In this document: positions 35,043 to 48,196 of the stretch, in pieces
How positions within the stretch are numbered: the first letter of the stretch is position 1
Layout of the letters: each line of letters opens with the position of its first letter
Origin: Platynereis dumerilii
Taxonomy: Eukaryota > Annelida > Polychaeta > Phyllodocida > Nereididae
Direction of reading: 5' to 3'
Assembly (NCBI GenBank): GCA_026936325.1
Contig: JAPTHN010000003.1
Coordinates: forward strand, 68,319,192-68,383,191
DNA: 64,000 nt
Position numbers and translations under genes: made by a program
Notes under the pieces: model-generated
Told to the model about the DNA's origin: nothing
Database searches by the model: none
What the model saw: the letters and a program-made list of their open reading frames with translations, nothing else

Positions 35043-37129
35043 ATTAAATTTGAATAACACTCTTCTTTCTCGCCATTCGACTGATTACAGAGTAATAGGA
35101 GCCAAGGATGGAAGAAATAGGCCTTTAGGCCTTGTAGAATCCCGAAATTTCAAGTGATTTCAAGTGATTTAACTGTTTATTTGAGAAAAATTGACCCATA
35201 GGCACCGGCCCTACTCCCAAACTTGTTTCAGCGTTAGTTTCAGTATCAATGATGAAAGCTTTGTTGGTTTAATTGAATTGCATATATAAATTGGCAATAT
35301 ATAAAGCTAAGATTCACTATTCAATGCAACCACACACCAATATGTTCAAGGCAATCCATTCCATGTAGAATTCTGAGGTTCATAATCCCTCACTCACTCT
35401 TCTCACAATTACTTTAACCCTTTTATAAGAAACTTGGTCAATTTATGACTATCAAAAAAGAAACATGTATCCCTTCAATTACCAATACATTCATTTGGAG
35501 GATGGCAAACTAATCAAAATGATATGGTACTTGTTTTGCAGACTATTCTTGCTCACTGATGCTCAGTCAATGATCACAAAAATATGATCAATCAAATACC
35601 CCATGTGATAACACACCCTCGGGCGATGGTCATTTCCCCTACTCAGGGGGTGACTACCCCACCCTGAGATATAAGCTCATGAAAAACATATCCCCTTTCA
35701 GGGGCCATTCTTGCCTTTACCTCCATAACTTATATTTCTATGAGACCATTCACTAAAAGAACTCTTGATAATGCCGCCGTAAAATTAGATTATTTGGTCC
35801 TCAAAAGTGGAAAGTGGTAGCTATTTGTTAAGAATGATACAGAAATCATGCACAAAGTTAGCTATAAAAGCATGTCATTTATAATCATGTTAAAATGTTG
35901 TGGAACCAGCTATGTGGTTAGGGAACACTTCAGTGTTGTTGGTCTTTTCAAACGATTTTGTAAAATACAAGCATTCTACCAAGTGGTGGATGGGATGTAC
36001 AGACGGAAAGGGCAAGTTGGGGTAAATCGTGAGCAGAAAAAAATGGGATCCAAGTTGAACCTCCAACCTAATTTAATCATGTGTTTTTAGTGTGCTCAAA
36101 ACACAAATTTATATTTATTATAAAATATATATATGTATTTTAAAGGGCAACAAAACAATTTTTTGCAATGGGCATTGGGCCTTTGGACAAGGGTGTCACC
36201 TTTTGCTGTCTTGGTGAATCACAGGCGGATGCCGAATATTTGGAGGGGTCTTTTCGAGGTCTATCGGGTTGTCATGTCGCAGAGCGCAAAGTCCTTGATA
36301 AATTGAATTTGCACTGATATAATATGTATGTAAATATTATCAAAAGTCAAATCTTGTGGGTGGGGATGCCTATGAACTAACCCTGAATCGGATAGTGAAT
36401 CCCTAACTGCAGTTGATGCCACATTTGGGGCGAAGTATTGGCCTCTTATTACATTTCAACCAGCTTCTTTCTATATTCTACGTGCATATTGCAATATGTG
36501 AACACTTTACTACCCTACTTAAATTTATGTGATTAAGACAAATTTGTTTGATAACTTGACAAATTTGTTTGATGAATTGACAAATTTGTTTAATAACTTG
36601 TATCAACCTGTATACTCCATTTTATGTTATGTAAAACATGCATGTACACTGTACATGTGTAATTGTGCACTAACCCTTAGGAGCATATCTTGAATATGTC
36701 TATGTATCATAATTATGATGGAATATTGAAATATGACCAGTGCCTTTTTTTCTCACAAAACAAGTCAAGTTCTTTTGATTTATGGCGCTTCTCTTCAACA
36801 CGAAACATCTGAAGTCCAAAATTCTCACAATTTTTGAAATTGCCTGTCTCGTAAAATAGGCAATGATTAGTGTGCAATAAAGCAGCCTGTTATTATAACA
36901 GTAAATTTTGAGCTTCACTTGTCGTTACTTAGATTGGGTAATAATGAATATGCTTGTGCTATATGTCATTAGAATATTCAAGCCATATAGGCTTGTGTTG
37001 TGCGTTATATTTGTGTCTCCTTTACCATTGCTTATTTCGATTTGATGGCTTGGGATGTTTGCTATTTAAATTGTTTTGGTCAGAGTTGGAGAAAAAGGTT
37101 ATTTACAAGTGTTGGTCTCTTTGAAAGTA
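35043..37129. other. Unassigned non-coding DNA
   Basis: Apart from three tandem copies of gacaaatttgtttgataactt (36538-36601), nothing is recognised. Confidence 0.5.
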
Positions 37130-37137
37130 TGAGCACA

Positions 37138-37527
37138 CAGTGCACAGTTTAGGATTATCGAAACGAAGCCCGAAAACCAAAATTGCATGCACGATCGTAG
37201 AGGAAGGTCAGGAGAACAGTTTAAGACAAAGATGAAAAAATTCTATTCGGAGAATTTTGAGTAATGTAAATTTTTCGATTTTGGTTTATCACACTCTCAT
37301 TATCATGCTGAAATAGGGGTATAGAAAGCTGATAAATTGGTTAGAGGTAGTCTAATGAGATTAATATTAATGCAAAAAAATTTTATTTTTAAATTTTTGT
37401 GACTACCGTCATAAATTTTTTTCGTTTTTGTCTTAAAATGTTCTCCTTACCTTCCTTCCTCTACAGTCGTGCACTTTTAGTTCTGGGGCTTCATTCCGAA
37501 AATCCTAAACTTTTTTAGCGGACACTG
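37138..37527. mobile_element. 390-bp hAT-like MITE
   Basis: Begins CAGTG and ends CACTG, with flanks tgagcaca (37130-37137) and tgagcaga (37528-37535), a 7-of-8 match to an 8-bp target duplication as made by hAT elements. Arms of about 130 bp are imperfect inverted repeats. They share internal phrases with the element at 15906 (ggtcaggagaacagtttaag and gtttatcacactc), so the two belong to related families. Confidence 0.65.
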
Positions 37528-37535
37528 TGAGCAGA

Positions 37536-40361
37536 GACACTGAAAATGTATACAATCATAAACTTCTTGCAAATGACTGATGGTGGAACTGGTGGGAATA
37601 TTAGTTCCTCATAATAGAGCTCTCTGGTTTGGTCACCTGCAGTCATTCTTTGCTTCATTATGCATTTTGATAATTTTTCCTGTCTTATTTTTTCATTATT
37701 TTGATTGAGTCATCACAATAATGCCATGATTTAGGCCCTAATATATTTAGTATCCCAGCAGTATTACAATGATTCCAAAATATTTACCAACTTCCCCCTT
37801 TCGATTGTATTTTTCCTACTTTTCGCTTCTTTTTCGTTTCAGAATGTGGGGTTTTCGACTTTGTTCCCACCCCGTGGAAATTAAAAACCACAGGAGGCCA
37901 AATTTTTGCCCGCTTAAAAACCAGTTTAGTGGACACAATGCTTTAGCAAATTAGCCCGCTTTTTAGAGTTACTTTGTTGTCAACGACTCTTTCTGTAGCC
38001 ATGACGATTAGTAAATCAACCAATGTGGTTGTTATGGATACACCCCTTGGGTTCAATCAGCTTTATTCAGGACAATTTCAGGCCCCTTGTTGAGTTCTTG
38101 TGAGTCCAAATTGTACCTCTGATTAATGAACTAGGGCTACTTTATAGACTACCTGGTGCCTACCTGGTGCCTACCTGGTGCCTACCTGGTGCCTACCTGG
38201 TGACCACTGGATTGCTTGGGAATTTGAGAACACAAAATCTCATGGGAGCTTATACCGTAGATTTTTTCTCCAAATCGGAAGAATTATAGATTTAATATTG
38301 GGAATAGGGTACCATTTGAACACATACTTCCTCCTTTTAACGCGATGATGATTTTTTTTCCATGGGCTCCGAAGAGGGAAGGATGTATGGGCCTCTGTCA
38401 GCGACTGGTCCTTGCCCGGTAACTCTTTGCGACGTTAACTCCTGGCATTATCTCCTGGCGGAGCCACTTTTGAATGTTTCAAAATGGTGCCAGGATGCTG
38501 TGATTTTACTAGAAAAGTAAAGCATATAATGTGGCAGGGTAATATTTGGATAATTGGATTGCTGCTTGTCTTATTGGTATAATAAAGTTTCAGGATCCCG
38601 GGTGTTTGGTTGCTAAATTAGGGACCTGAAAATGTTCCAATATCCATCGTTATCGCGGCACTTACCGCCAGTAATTGACCGGTTCTTCCTTGAGTCCCAA
38701 ACTGGAATCGGAGTTTGGATTTAGCATCGGAGGAGTCCAACACTGTGCCAATAGGTTGCTGCCTCTCTCTTGTGAAATTGATCATGTTTAGCACGTTTAC
38801 CTTTTAATTCAAAAGCATACATTTAATGCTCCAAATTCCAGCATATAAATAAGTATACAGTGTATATGTCTGCCAATTCTCCTGTCGTGTGGTGAGGTCA
38901 CTATGGGAGATGTGGTCCTTGCTGCGGTTGTAAGATGGTTCCAACACAATGCAGTAGGCTCCAGTTCGTCTCAATTAATGTGATTTTCCTGCTCAATTCC
39001 AGCCCCATGCTGTGAAAATCACAAGTTGACAAGAAAATGGCCTGTGAAAATTCCTACTCTCTCAAAAGTTCATTACTACTGGTAGTTTTGAAGTCGACAC
39101 ATTTTCAGGTGTAATTCTGTTCAGCACATAATTGTTGTGATTCACTGCTATCAATCATTTCACCAATTAAAGCCCCTCTACACCATTAACCACACAAATG
39201 TATCTGTCTGCAGCCTACATGGGAGCTTGTAGATCTATATGTGTTAGTTTTAAATGAATGTGGTATGTATGTGAAACCTATGAGATTTTGAAACTTTTAA
39301 ATAGGGGATTTTTAGATTTATAACACCAAATTAGAATGAATTGTACTTATTATAAATAATGTACCAACATGTCACATTCTGGATACCCAGCAGACTTAAT
39401 CATGACAGGTACATGCATAACTTCAACATATATGTATGGGTTGGATTTTTAGATTTATTACATTAAATAAATAATGTGTATTTATGTATGCCTGACTTTC
39501 AGAATTTCAGAAATCTCCACTTTTTCCACTCATTAGCTGTACGTTATAGATGTACCAAGAAATTGTACATCTGCAATATGATAATGTATAATTGCTTAAA
39601 TTTATACTGAGAAATGGCGAAATTATAATAGGAGTTCAAAATTTATTATCTTTTTAAAATGATGATATATTATTGGAGATATAGATATACAGGCAATTTT
39701 ATTTGTTGGGGTAAAACCTGTTAAATGTATTTTGTTGTGATGAATGTGAATCACACTTTTTCATAGCTAACCAGGGTAAAAATGGTTGAAAACACACAAA
39801 TATAACACAGGCATACATCTTCAGGCCACCCTCACAGTATGAAGAAAAGCTGAAGTATTTTTATATTCAGACCACACTCCCAACTCCCCACCTATAAACT
39901 GTCTGCTTGTAGTAATAACTGTTAATGAACACTGCTCAAAACTGTCAAACTGTTCATGAGCTGGATAGCAACATGGCAGTTGTTTTACAAATAATGTAAG
40001 TTTATTGTTATTATCATGTATCTTGGCTGTTTAGGTTTGTTGATGATACAGGGTGATTTTAATGTAAACTCATAATTCATTTGAATCATTCATAGCAGGG
40101 TGAGGAGGATTTGAAGTGCAGAAATGTTGCACATGACTCACATCGTATAAACAAAATTCATCAAAATGAGGTTCATACTACGTTATTGATATATAAAAAA
40201 ATCTGCAGGACAGCAAGGAAGAAATAAAATAATACACCTACCAAGGAACACAACTGGGCAACAAAATAAACCCACTGATTGTTTTTAGACGGATAATGAA
40301 TTGATTGATAATTTTGGATTTAAGTCCTGGATTTTTTGCCTTGGCTAACAAGGACAGGAGG
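37536..40361. other. Unassigned non-coding DNA
   Basis: A short tandem repeat, tacctggtgcc repeated five times, lies at 38151-38206. Otherwise I see no gene, SINE or transposon end. Confidence 0.5.
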
Positions 40362-40445
40362 AGCACACGTGAGGATGATAGAAATTGCAGACCAACATCG
40401 GTCTTGGTGACCGGCCAGAGCTGGAAATGAACTCGATGGCATGAA
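40362..40445 (-). repeat. SINE-A head fragment
   Basis: The complement reads gttcatttccagctctggcc, ggtcacca, matching the B-box region and downstream phrase of SINE-A. A second similar head fragment, complement ggtttgattccagg..ggtcacc, lies at 40676-40720. Both are diverged and truncated. Confidence 0.45.
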
Positions 40446-40720
40446 ATAATCAACAGTTTTAGTAAGCGAAATTATCTCAAATGTTTAAGAATATCTATAA
40501 GACAAACATAACATTTATCCTACTTAATGCATGGAGAAAGTACCATAATTATAAGAACTAAACTTAAAATATGTTTTTGATTGAAGATAGACGATATATA
40601 GAACCACACTCCCATTCCACTCTTTTTCAAAACTTGAAAAACCCATCCTCCACAGTCCACACACTCCCCCCACTCTCCTTGGTGACCGACCCGACCTGGA
40701 ATCAAACCTGGTTGCATAAA

Positions 40721-43034
40721 AATTCTCTCAAGTATTGTATTGTAGGAACATCTATCAGAAAGTCAGATTCTACCGACTGCTTGAAAAATGCATCTTGGAA
40801 CGGCTAAAATGGAAATATGTTTTAATATGTTTCAACTGAAGATACAGAACCCCTCTGCCTCTCCATCCCCCTCTTTTTAAAAAGGGTACTTTTCTTGTTA
40901 AAAATGTGAACAGATCATCCCTAAACCCTCTCCCCACTCCGCCTTCACTCCAAGGCAAAAGCCAAACTAACAGAACTCAGAACTCAGTTTATGTGGTGAC
41001 CAGACTGCCATGAGAGTGAGTTACACTGACTACCTGGGTAGTCTTAACAGCAAGATACTGCAGATAGGGGAGTGTGTTAATCTCTCTCACTTCACCATGC
41101 CTACCTGGCAGAAGACAGCAATTTGCTCCAGGACTGATAACATCCTACAGGTCGTATATTATGTGTTCTGGAGTCTTTGGGAGTGCTCAGGATGCTCAGG
41201 AGTGCTCAAGAGTTAGTTGTTACTGATGTTCAACAGACACCTTTATGTCAGAAGCGCCATTTTTCTTTTGTCGAGTTCGCGAGGGGCACCAGCAGCCATT
41301 TTCTGAAGTTCAGAAGTTCGCGAGGGGCATTGGTGTAATGTTAGTGAGCTTGACTTTGGTTGTTGTTTTAGTAAGTTTCGAGCAGCAGAACAACAATCTG
41401 CCTCAAACACACTAAAAGTTAGATTAGACGTATTGTTTGTTCGTATTTATGAATAAACTCCGTGGCTCAAACAATCGCTATGCTATGAGTTTGTGAATTT
41501 TGTTGTCATGTATTGTACCTTAGATAGCCCATGGCTCTTGACGAGTTCCTGAATTGACGTAAACATCATATTAAGAGTATTGAAGCATCATCAATGGCCC
41601 ATATTTACCTTCTTTACCTGGTAACTAAAACTCATCACTCAACAAAAAGATTAATGCTTCAGTTGGTTCACTGTATTTTGATTGCCACAGGAAATTGATT
41701 CAATGGCACATCCAAGCCACTAGAACTGCTTTGGTACAAAGTGGACTTGGTTAGCCAATTCTGTCAATACAGGAAGGAAGTGTATACTTTCCCCTTGAAG
41801 TTGTCTGTTTGGAATTGGCTTCTACCTGAAGGAGATTGTAAAACCAGATGTCCTAACAACACTTGGATTATCTGTCTTCAATCCTGACCCCCAAACAAAG
41901 TATCTTCCATCTTGTTATGTATGAAGAGATCACATGGGCTAAGTATACACAAAGATATCAGGCAGATAGGCTAGATAGTATATATATAGATACCACCAAG
42001 ATAGCATAGCTTATTATCAGGAATCAATGATCACAGATACTTCAAGGAGTCTCTGTTTGTCCAAATAGTTTGATTGGCGATTACAAGATATTTAGATACT
42101 TCTGCTGGATACCCAGGATGCTCCTCATCCAGGAAGTGGATCCAACATCCATTTCCTGTATTGCACTTCCTGTTTGATTAGCCCTGAAGAGATTAGGATC
42201 AAGTAGTTTATAAATAGATGAAGGATCCAAGGGATCAACTTGAAGATCAACTTGAAGATCAAGATGCTGTTGCCAAAAGAACTTGAGGATGTTGGTACAC
42301 GGTTTGGTTCTGTTGTGATCAGAGAATTCACTTTACATTAATGTTAATGATGAGACAGGTCCTTTTTTTTCTTTGATGTATTTTACTGCAGAATGTTGAT
42401 AGTAACAAGGCAATTGAACTAACTGCTGTATAAATTAAATGATATAAAACAGAAGATATGATGGCAACTTATATATATACATGTATATTATAATAGCATC
42501 TGTTGAACATGAATCAGAAACCATCATGACTGACACCATGAATAGTGCAGGCGCTAAAAGCCCTTCCACTCAGTTGAGAAGGTCTAGTGCCACCACCTCT
42601 TCAGTACCGGACACGGCGGACAGCATCTAAAAACCGCTACACAGTTACAAGTCTGTTGCGGTACAGGCATGCTGTTTAAAAAACCAAAATAAAAGGTCTT
42701 TTAAAACTTTTGACCCTGTGGACTTTTGACACCTTCATTTTTTTTTTAAATTTTTCGAAATTTTGCATGGAAGCAGTATGAACCAAAACCGTTATGTACT
42801 GGTACACCGGACTGTCTCCTCCAGGCCAGTACCACCACCAAAGAGCCTGTTCTTGACAGAAGGGGATGGCCCGGTCCGGTCCGCAACACAAGCCACAGCG
42901 CTGGTCAATCGTTTATACCCTCCCAGTTCTTGGATGTATGTTCTGAGATTTAGGAAAATAACAGAAGCATGCAAGTTCAGAATCTTTATTTCAATACAAA
43001 TAAAGTCAAGTGGATTGATTAACAGACATGAAAA
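40721..43034. other. Unassigned non-coding DNA
   Basis: gttcgcgaggggca occurs twice near 41275 and 41322, and gatcaacttgaa is tandemly repeated near 42234. The 122-codon frame at 42763-43131 has no recognisable features and overlaps a SINE-B fragment. Confidence 0.5.
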
Positions 43035-43100
43035 GTGCAGTCCTCTAAGCCGGGAAGATGAAGAGAGAGCGAGATTCCTCAAAATGTTACACATTTACAA
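43035..43100 (-). repeat. SINE-B fragment
   Basis: gtgcagtcctctaag followed by gagagagcgagattcctcaa and aatgttacaca matches the minus-strand SINE-B 3' part seen at 54662-54745. Confidence 0.55.
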
Positions 43101-43589
43101 CATCTTTTACTCATCTCTCCCTCAAACGTAGGGGTGGCGTCCATATCCCTCCAGACCACCCTCGGGGTGTATATATGTTGAGGTTAGTAAAGGCCAAGAG
43201 GTAGGTACCACCCCAAAGGCCCTAAGGTGGGGCAATAGGCAGGTGCAGGGCTCCCACTTGACTTGGCACACTCGGCTATCATCGGCTGGTTACGGCAGGT
43301 CACGTGATAATGAGCTCTTCCCAGAGTGCCACGCGACAGACCAGAGTTGCCCTCTACTTCCTGTCCTCTTTTAATGGTGTGATGGACAACAGGCCTTGTC
43401 TGGTTGATAGGTCTGAGGTGTGTGTCCTTCTTTATGTCTTTTGTGCCTCAGTGTTCTTTATCTGTGGAAACACGCTGGACTTCGTTTACTGGGTGCTGAG
43501 TTCGATTTCTATTTCAGTTCTTGAAGGGTCACCGCGACCAAAGTTTGACAGCGCACTTTTAATCACGCTGCGACATGCCTGTGGCCCTT
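43101..43589. other. Unassigned DNA
   Basis: A 97-codon plus-strand frame (43304-43597) includes a hydrophobic stretch (CVLLYVFCASVFFICGN). It runs into a SINE-A fragment and is not supported as a gene. Confidence 0.4.
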
Positions 43590-43671
43590 TGCCATAGTGT
43601 TTCGTCATCCTGTCCTAATAAGCAAATCAAATGCAAAATACAGGATGTAAAGCCCAAATCATCCATCCATC
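43590..43671 (+). repeat. SINE-A fragment (3' half)
   Basis: Contains gtcatcctgtcctaataagc, aaaatacaggatgtaaagcc and aaatcatccatccatc. 5' truncated. Confidence 0.75.
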
Positions 43672-45134
43672 TTATTATTTTGTCTGTTCATCTATCTCTC
43701 CATTTCAGAAGTTATCAAACTAACTCCATTATTATCTGTCTACCTGTAATCCTGTATCTTAGTCCATCTATTCATCTATCGGTCTGTCGATCTTCCAGTC
43801 TATCCGTCATTTAGTCTGTTGGTTTTTTTAAATCTATCAATATTCCAAAAAAAATTATAACTTAGACCTGGTATCGAGAACGTGCACTACGGGTAGTAAA
43901 TATTTGGCCATCCAGCTGCATCAGAAAGGTGCAGAACTTGTACATGTATAAATTTGCATACAATTTAATACATAATATTGAATACGTTGGCAATTTATAA
44001 CACATCATGCTGAACTAGAAAATACTTAAAATATGAGTTTAGCAGAAGAATATGTCTGTCTAGATGTTCTCAGTTGCTAAAAGCTGCTGATGCATGTGGA
44101 GATGACACTTGAGCTGAGCATTTGGTTTGCATCAAGGTGCATCACTCTCACCTTGCATATCTCTGGATCATCTTGGGGTGATAAGCTGATAACAGGCTTT
44201 AACCCCTAATAAACCTCTCTGTCAAGTTTACACTAATTTCCATTTAGTAGACATCTGGAAGCGGGGGTAGGATAAGTTAGGAACCCCAGGTTAGGAGCCT
44301 GGAAGAACCCTGACAGACGATTGAGACCAAGAACATCCCTGGAAATGCCCAGAAGCAGATTGAGATTTGGATGGTTCTAAAATAAACATCTTCAGGGCTT
44401 CCTTCCTTCCTATTTCTGGAAAGTTTTTTTGTTAAGTGCTCTCGATGCTCTCAATGATGGCCCTGGAAAGGCCTACTTCCTATGCAGATAGCAGAATGAG
44501 TCCGATTGACAATGGTGATGAGGTCTGGACTCTGGACTGGACCCATCCTCAGAGAGAGGTACTGGTCTGGTCCTGGGATTAGATGGTCCATGTAGGCCTA
44601 CCAAGAACACACTGATCCCAGCAGACAAGATAATGTGGAGCTATGTGGGGTGCTGTTTCCATGCACATTAAATTTGAAGAAAAATATTCATGAATATTCC
44701 TTTGAATGGTAAAACATGTTTTTAACCATTTGAGTGGTCGATTAAGGTCCAGCGTAGAAATAAAGTGCTTTAGAGTTGAGAAGTGAATGTTTCCGAAATT
44801 CGAATGTATTAAGTCCCTAGGCAAAAACTTAAAGGTAAGGTACAATGGCGGAGAACATCATTGCCTAACTTTTTTCAGTTTTATGTGTTGTGTTACAAAG
44901 GTACACATTGACTTGACTTGCATTTTGCTGGTGTACCCTGAATCAGCCGGGGCAGTTCAACCACCATCTTTTATGGAGGGAGCTGCACTTTTATTTTTTG
45001 GTTACCACCATATGATGAGATGAGAAGACTGGGAGTCTGGAACATACCCTATTAATTCAGGGATGCCCAGGGTCTTTCAGTTGCCATAGCTTCGAATACT
45101 GGATACAACCCGCCTCCATTTCATGTCCCATGGG
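43672..45134. other. Unassigned non-coding DNA
   Basis: Begins with a degenerate (tctatc) region to about 43850. A donor-like ttaaaggtaagg sits near 44828, but no exon can be defined. Confidence 0.45.
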
Positions 45135-45235
45135 CTCGGACTAAAGTGAGTTCCCGGGGTGAGATTTGAACCAAAACCCTCAAAGCCAGTGGACAAGCAG
45201 TCTTGACCATTAGGCCACGGGGGAACCCTAATGAT
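45135..45235 (-). repeat. tRNA-derived SINE head
   Basis: The complement reads gtggcctaatggtcaagact (A-box-like), then gcttgtccactgg and ggttcaaatctcacc (B-box-like). It is a tRNA-related head with no aminoacyl-type folding evident and a different body from SINE-A or SINE-B. Confidence 0.5.
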
Positions 45236-45426
45236 GTAATGAATCACAGACGTGAGTTAAAGCATTTCAAAGCAGTTTGTTTTCAATGATGAATAACACA
45301 TGACAGAGAAACATATCCAACCCAGCCAAAAATCGAACCTTGCATCCACTGAGTAGGAGATCTCCAAGTGAAGCACAATACCAGAAATCGGATGGCTACC
45401 TGTGAGTATGGGATCATAAAAATGGT

Positions 45427-45925
45427 CTCATCAACTTTTGGGCTTTGGAGTCAGAGTCGAGAGTCAAAATCGTGGAGTTGAAAAATGAAAAGACAAAATC
45501 ATCTCAAATCTTCGGCAAAATCTTCCTCCACCTCATATTTCAAAGTTTTTCAGATTGAGAGTGTCTGAGAGGTTTGCCACAATAAACAAGATGGCGGGGT
45601 CTTATCTCCTCCCAGGAATTGTTGTATAGAACTCTTTGCCAGGAAACCGCTTGATAAGTTGGGGGCAATTGTTAGAACTAAACTCCAACTGTCTACATCC
45701 CATCCTTAACCCGGATTGACCTTAACTTGACTTATCGCTACTTGTCTTTCTGAAAGTTTGAAGTGCCCTCCATAGGATGGTGCTGCCTCTAGTGGACAGC
45801 CCGCGGACTACCTGAGTGTGAGCGCTCTGGGCTCCTATCTCAGCAACCCGGTGGAATGTTCGATTCCAGGGCTTTGGAGTCAGAGTCGAGAGTCAGAATC
45901 GTGGAGTTGAAAAATGAAACTGTTG
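45427..45925. repeat. 50-bp direct repeats bracketing a tRNA-like segment
   Basis: ggctttggagtcagagtcga plus the following 30 bases occurs at about 45441-45490 and again at about 45871-45920, with a single a/g difference in the first 45 bases. Between them, 45795-45868 looks tRNA-like (gtgtgagcgctctgggctcc, then tgttcgattccagg). This may be a SINE insertion with a long duplication, or two fragments of one dispersed repeat. Confidence 0.4.
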
Positions 45926-45944
45926 ACTCCTACTCTTAAAAAGG

Positions 45945-46146
45945 GGGGAGGTTGGTCTACCGGTAGCGTGCTGGGCTGCCAATCGCTGGATCCAGGGTTC
46001 GAATCCAGCTCTTGCCGGGTCACCTGGGCCTATGTTGGACGGCTGTTTCAGTCATCCTTCACCTCATTGCCGCGTCCTCCTTCTGTACAAATTTGCTTAC
46101 CAAGTGAAAAAAATACAGGTCATAAAGCCCCAATCATCCATCCATC
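45945..46146 (+). repeat. SINE-A, full-length reference copy
   Basis: About 200 bp. It has a tRNA-like head with A box (tctaccggtagcgtgctggg) and B box (ggttcgaatcc at about 45998), the linker gccgggtcacctgggcctat, the middle tgccgcgtcctcc.tctgta, and the tail acaggtcataaagccccaat, catccatccat. A pol III promoter structure with a short non-coding body defines a tRNA-derived SINE. Other copies: 21497, 48665, 54258, 55790 (minus), 56895, 63544, 63787. Confidence 0.9.
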
Positions 46147-46548
46147 CTATTCTTAAAGGGATTTGAATAATTGACACAATACATTTGAAACAATATGAAT
46201 AAAACATTTAATTATTTATATAAAAAGCATTGTGGAATTATCATTTTTTTGCTAACAAACCACCTTGTATTTGTGTGCAATAGATGTCATAAGAGGAGGC
46301 TTTGCCTGCATTCTGGGTTGCAAAGGAGTACAAGTTTTAGTCGAGTTAAGTAACGGAAGGCCGGTTCAATTGCAAACTGACTCCACAGTTCCAAAATTAT
46401 GTGCAGCATTTTATTATTGTATTAAAAAAATATTTAGGCCAGGAAATTATTTCAATTAAATTTTGTTTCATTTGTTATGGAAATGTGAAGTTCAAAACAG
46501 CATATATATTATTAGGGGTTTCAGGTGCACCGCGTCCGCATTCTCATG
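46147..46548. other. Unassigned non-coding DNA
   Basis: AT-rich; no feature recognised. Confidence 0.5.
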
Positions 46549-46550
46549 TA

Positions 46551-48194
46551 CAGTCCTGGACATAAGTCTTGTCGCATCCAAATGTTATTGACAAAACTGT
46601 TAATAACTTGGCTTGTGATTGCCTGATTTTGACAAGAAATGGCTTAAATGAAAGCCAAAGCCTTCTACAACTTGCTTATATTGCAAAAATAAAGTTTCAT
46701 CCCAATCCGAATATTCTAGAAATTAATAATAAGAGTCTATCACACATGTGCTTGGACAAAAGTCTTGTCGCACGCACAACTTAATGCTGAAAATTTGTTT
46801 TAATGAATAGAGAAACTGCAAAAATGATGCAGAAATGTTGGAGAATATAGTCATGGTGTAACTGGATGAAAAAATATCACTTTGCATGAATTCCTGATCT
46901 TTGAAGACAATATCCGCGGGGTTTGGGTAAAATATCAACATTTCATGAGTAAAAGTCATCAAGGATGGCAGATAATGCAGGAAAATATTCTCAAAAGTTC
47001 CTCAATATCCTTCGGAATGTTCTTCCCTACCTCCTGTCCCATTTCGGCGGGCATTTGAAGAAGTTACGTCATTTCAGGTGATGGAGCAGATGTAAAGGGG
47101 GCTTCACAATCAGGCAAAAAATCAACAAAGGGACAAAGTTGGCACTGATGTATACCAATGATCATTGTTTTGGGCCTGCATTTGATAATGCTTGTGATAA
47201 GGAACATTTATATGCACTTTGTTTGGGATGAATCGGGTTTTTGTATTTTTTGCACATGGGTTGTACCTGAAGGTGACAAATGGCCGAGCTGCACAGTAAT
47301 TAATTTTTCATTTTTTTAACCAAACACCTTTATAACAGCAAAAAAGTTGCACCAACAATGCAAATGTTCTGTCAAAGCTTACATGAATACAATTTATCCA
47401 GACTTGACTTAAATTGACCGTGATAACGAAAAACAAAAATACTGTCTCGGAGCAAGAAATTGATCGAGATGGCAAGGGGAAAATATAATTAACAGTTGCT
47501 TCAGACAAGAACAAATTTTAGTCCTAAATTATTGTAATCACTGCTACAGTGAGACTTTGAAGCCAAACATCATAGTTTGTACAAGTGCAGCCCTCACTTT
47601 AACTTTTCTTGTCAATGTGGCATGTTCCATTACACCTGCTCTGCCACCAGGAATGCAATAATCTAAATTTCCACGATCCCATGTCCTCCAAAATAAGTTG
47701 GAAGGCAGGGAAGACAATTACAAAGAATATTTATGAATTTAAGAAAGCATTGGTCTGTATTATCTATCACTTTTGATGATTATTATTGATACTGTATTGA
47801 TATTTCACACAAGTTCTCGTGGAACCCCATGGGTATTGTTCTACGAGATCATTAAGTCAAACAAAGTGAGTTTTTTTCTTCTCCTACATCATGACTAAAT
47901 GCTCCGACAATTTTTCATCATTTTAGCAGTTTCACAATTAATTTAGGCAATTTTTCAGAATAGCTTCTTGCATGCGACAGGACTTTTGTCCAGGCACATT
48001 TTTGACACACTGTCAATATTAATTTCTACGATATTCAGATTGAGACAAAACTTCATTTTCACAATATAAGCATGTCGTAGAAGGAATTGGCTTTCATTTG
48101 AGCCAAGTCTCATTAAAGTCTGTCCAGTACAAGTCAAATTATTGACAATTGAATCTGTGACATGTGCCAGCGACAGAACTTATGTCCAGGACTG
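46551..48194. mobile_element. Tc1/mariner-like element with long IR/DR ends
   Basis: TA on both sides (46549-46550 and 48195-48196). Ends are CAGTCCTGGACATAAG and its complement. Inverted ends are long: alignment continues for about 430 bp from each side, although diverged. Each end carries the phrase ctggacaaaagtcttgtcgc twice, at the outer tip (about 46556) and about 197 bp further in (about 46753), with mirror copies at about 47977 and 48170. Such inverted repeats with internal direct repeats, the IR/DR layout known from Sleeping Beauty-type Tc1 elements, hold two transposase sites per end. The remaining 760-bp middle shows no transposase frame. Confidence 0.75.
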
Positions 48195-48196
48195 TA

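Noticed and set aside
42763-43131. 122-codon plus-strand frame
   Set aside because: Overlaps a SINE-B fragment; no splice or domain support.
45945-46020. Possible tRNA gene
   Set aside because: A and B boxes are present, but the sequence continues into the common SINE-A body and does not close a cloverleaf. The same holds for the other SINE heads.
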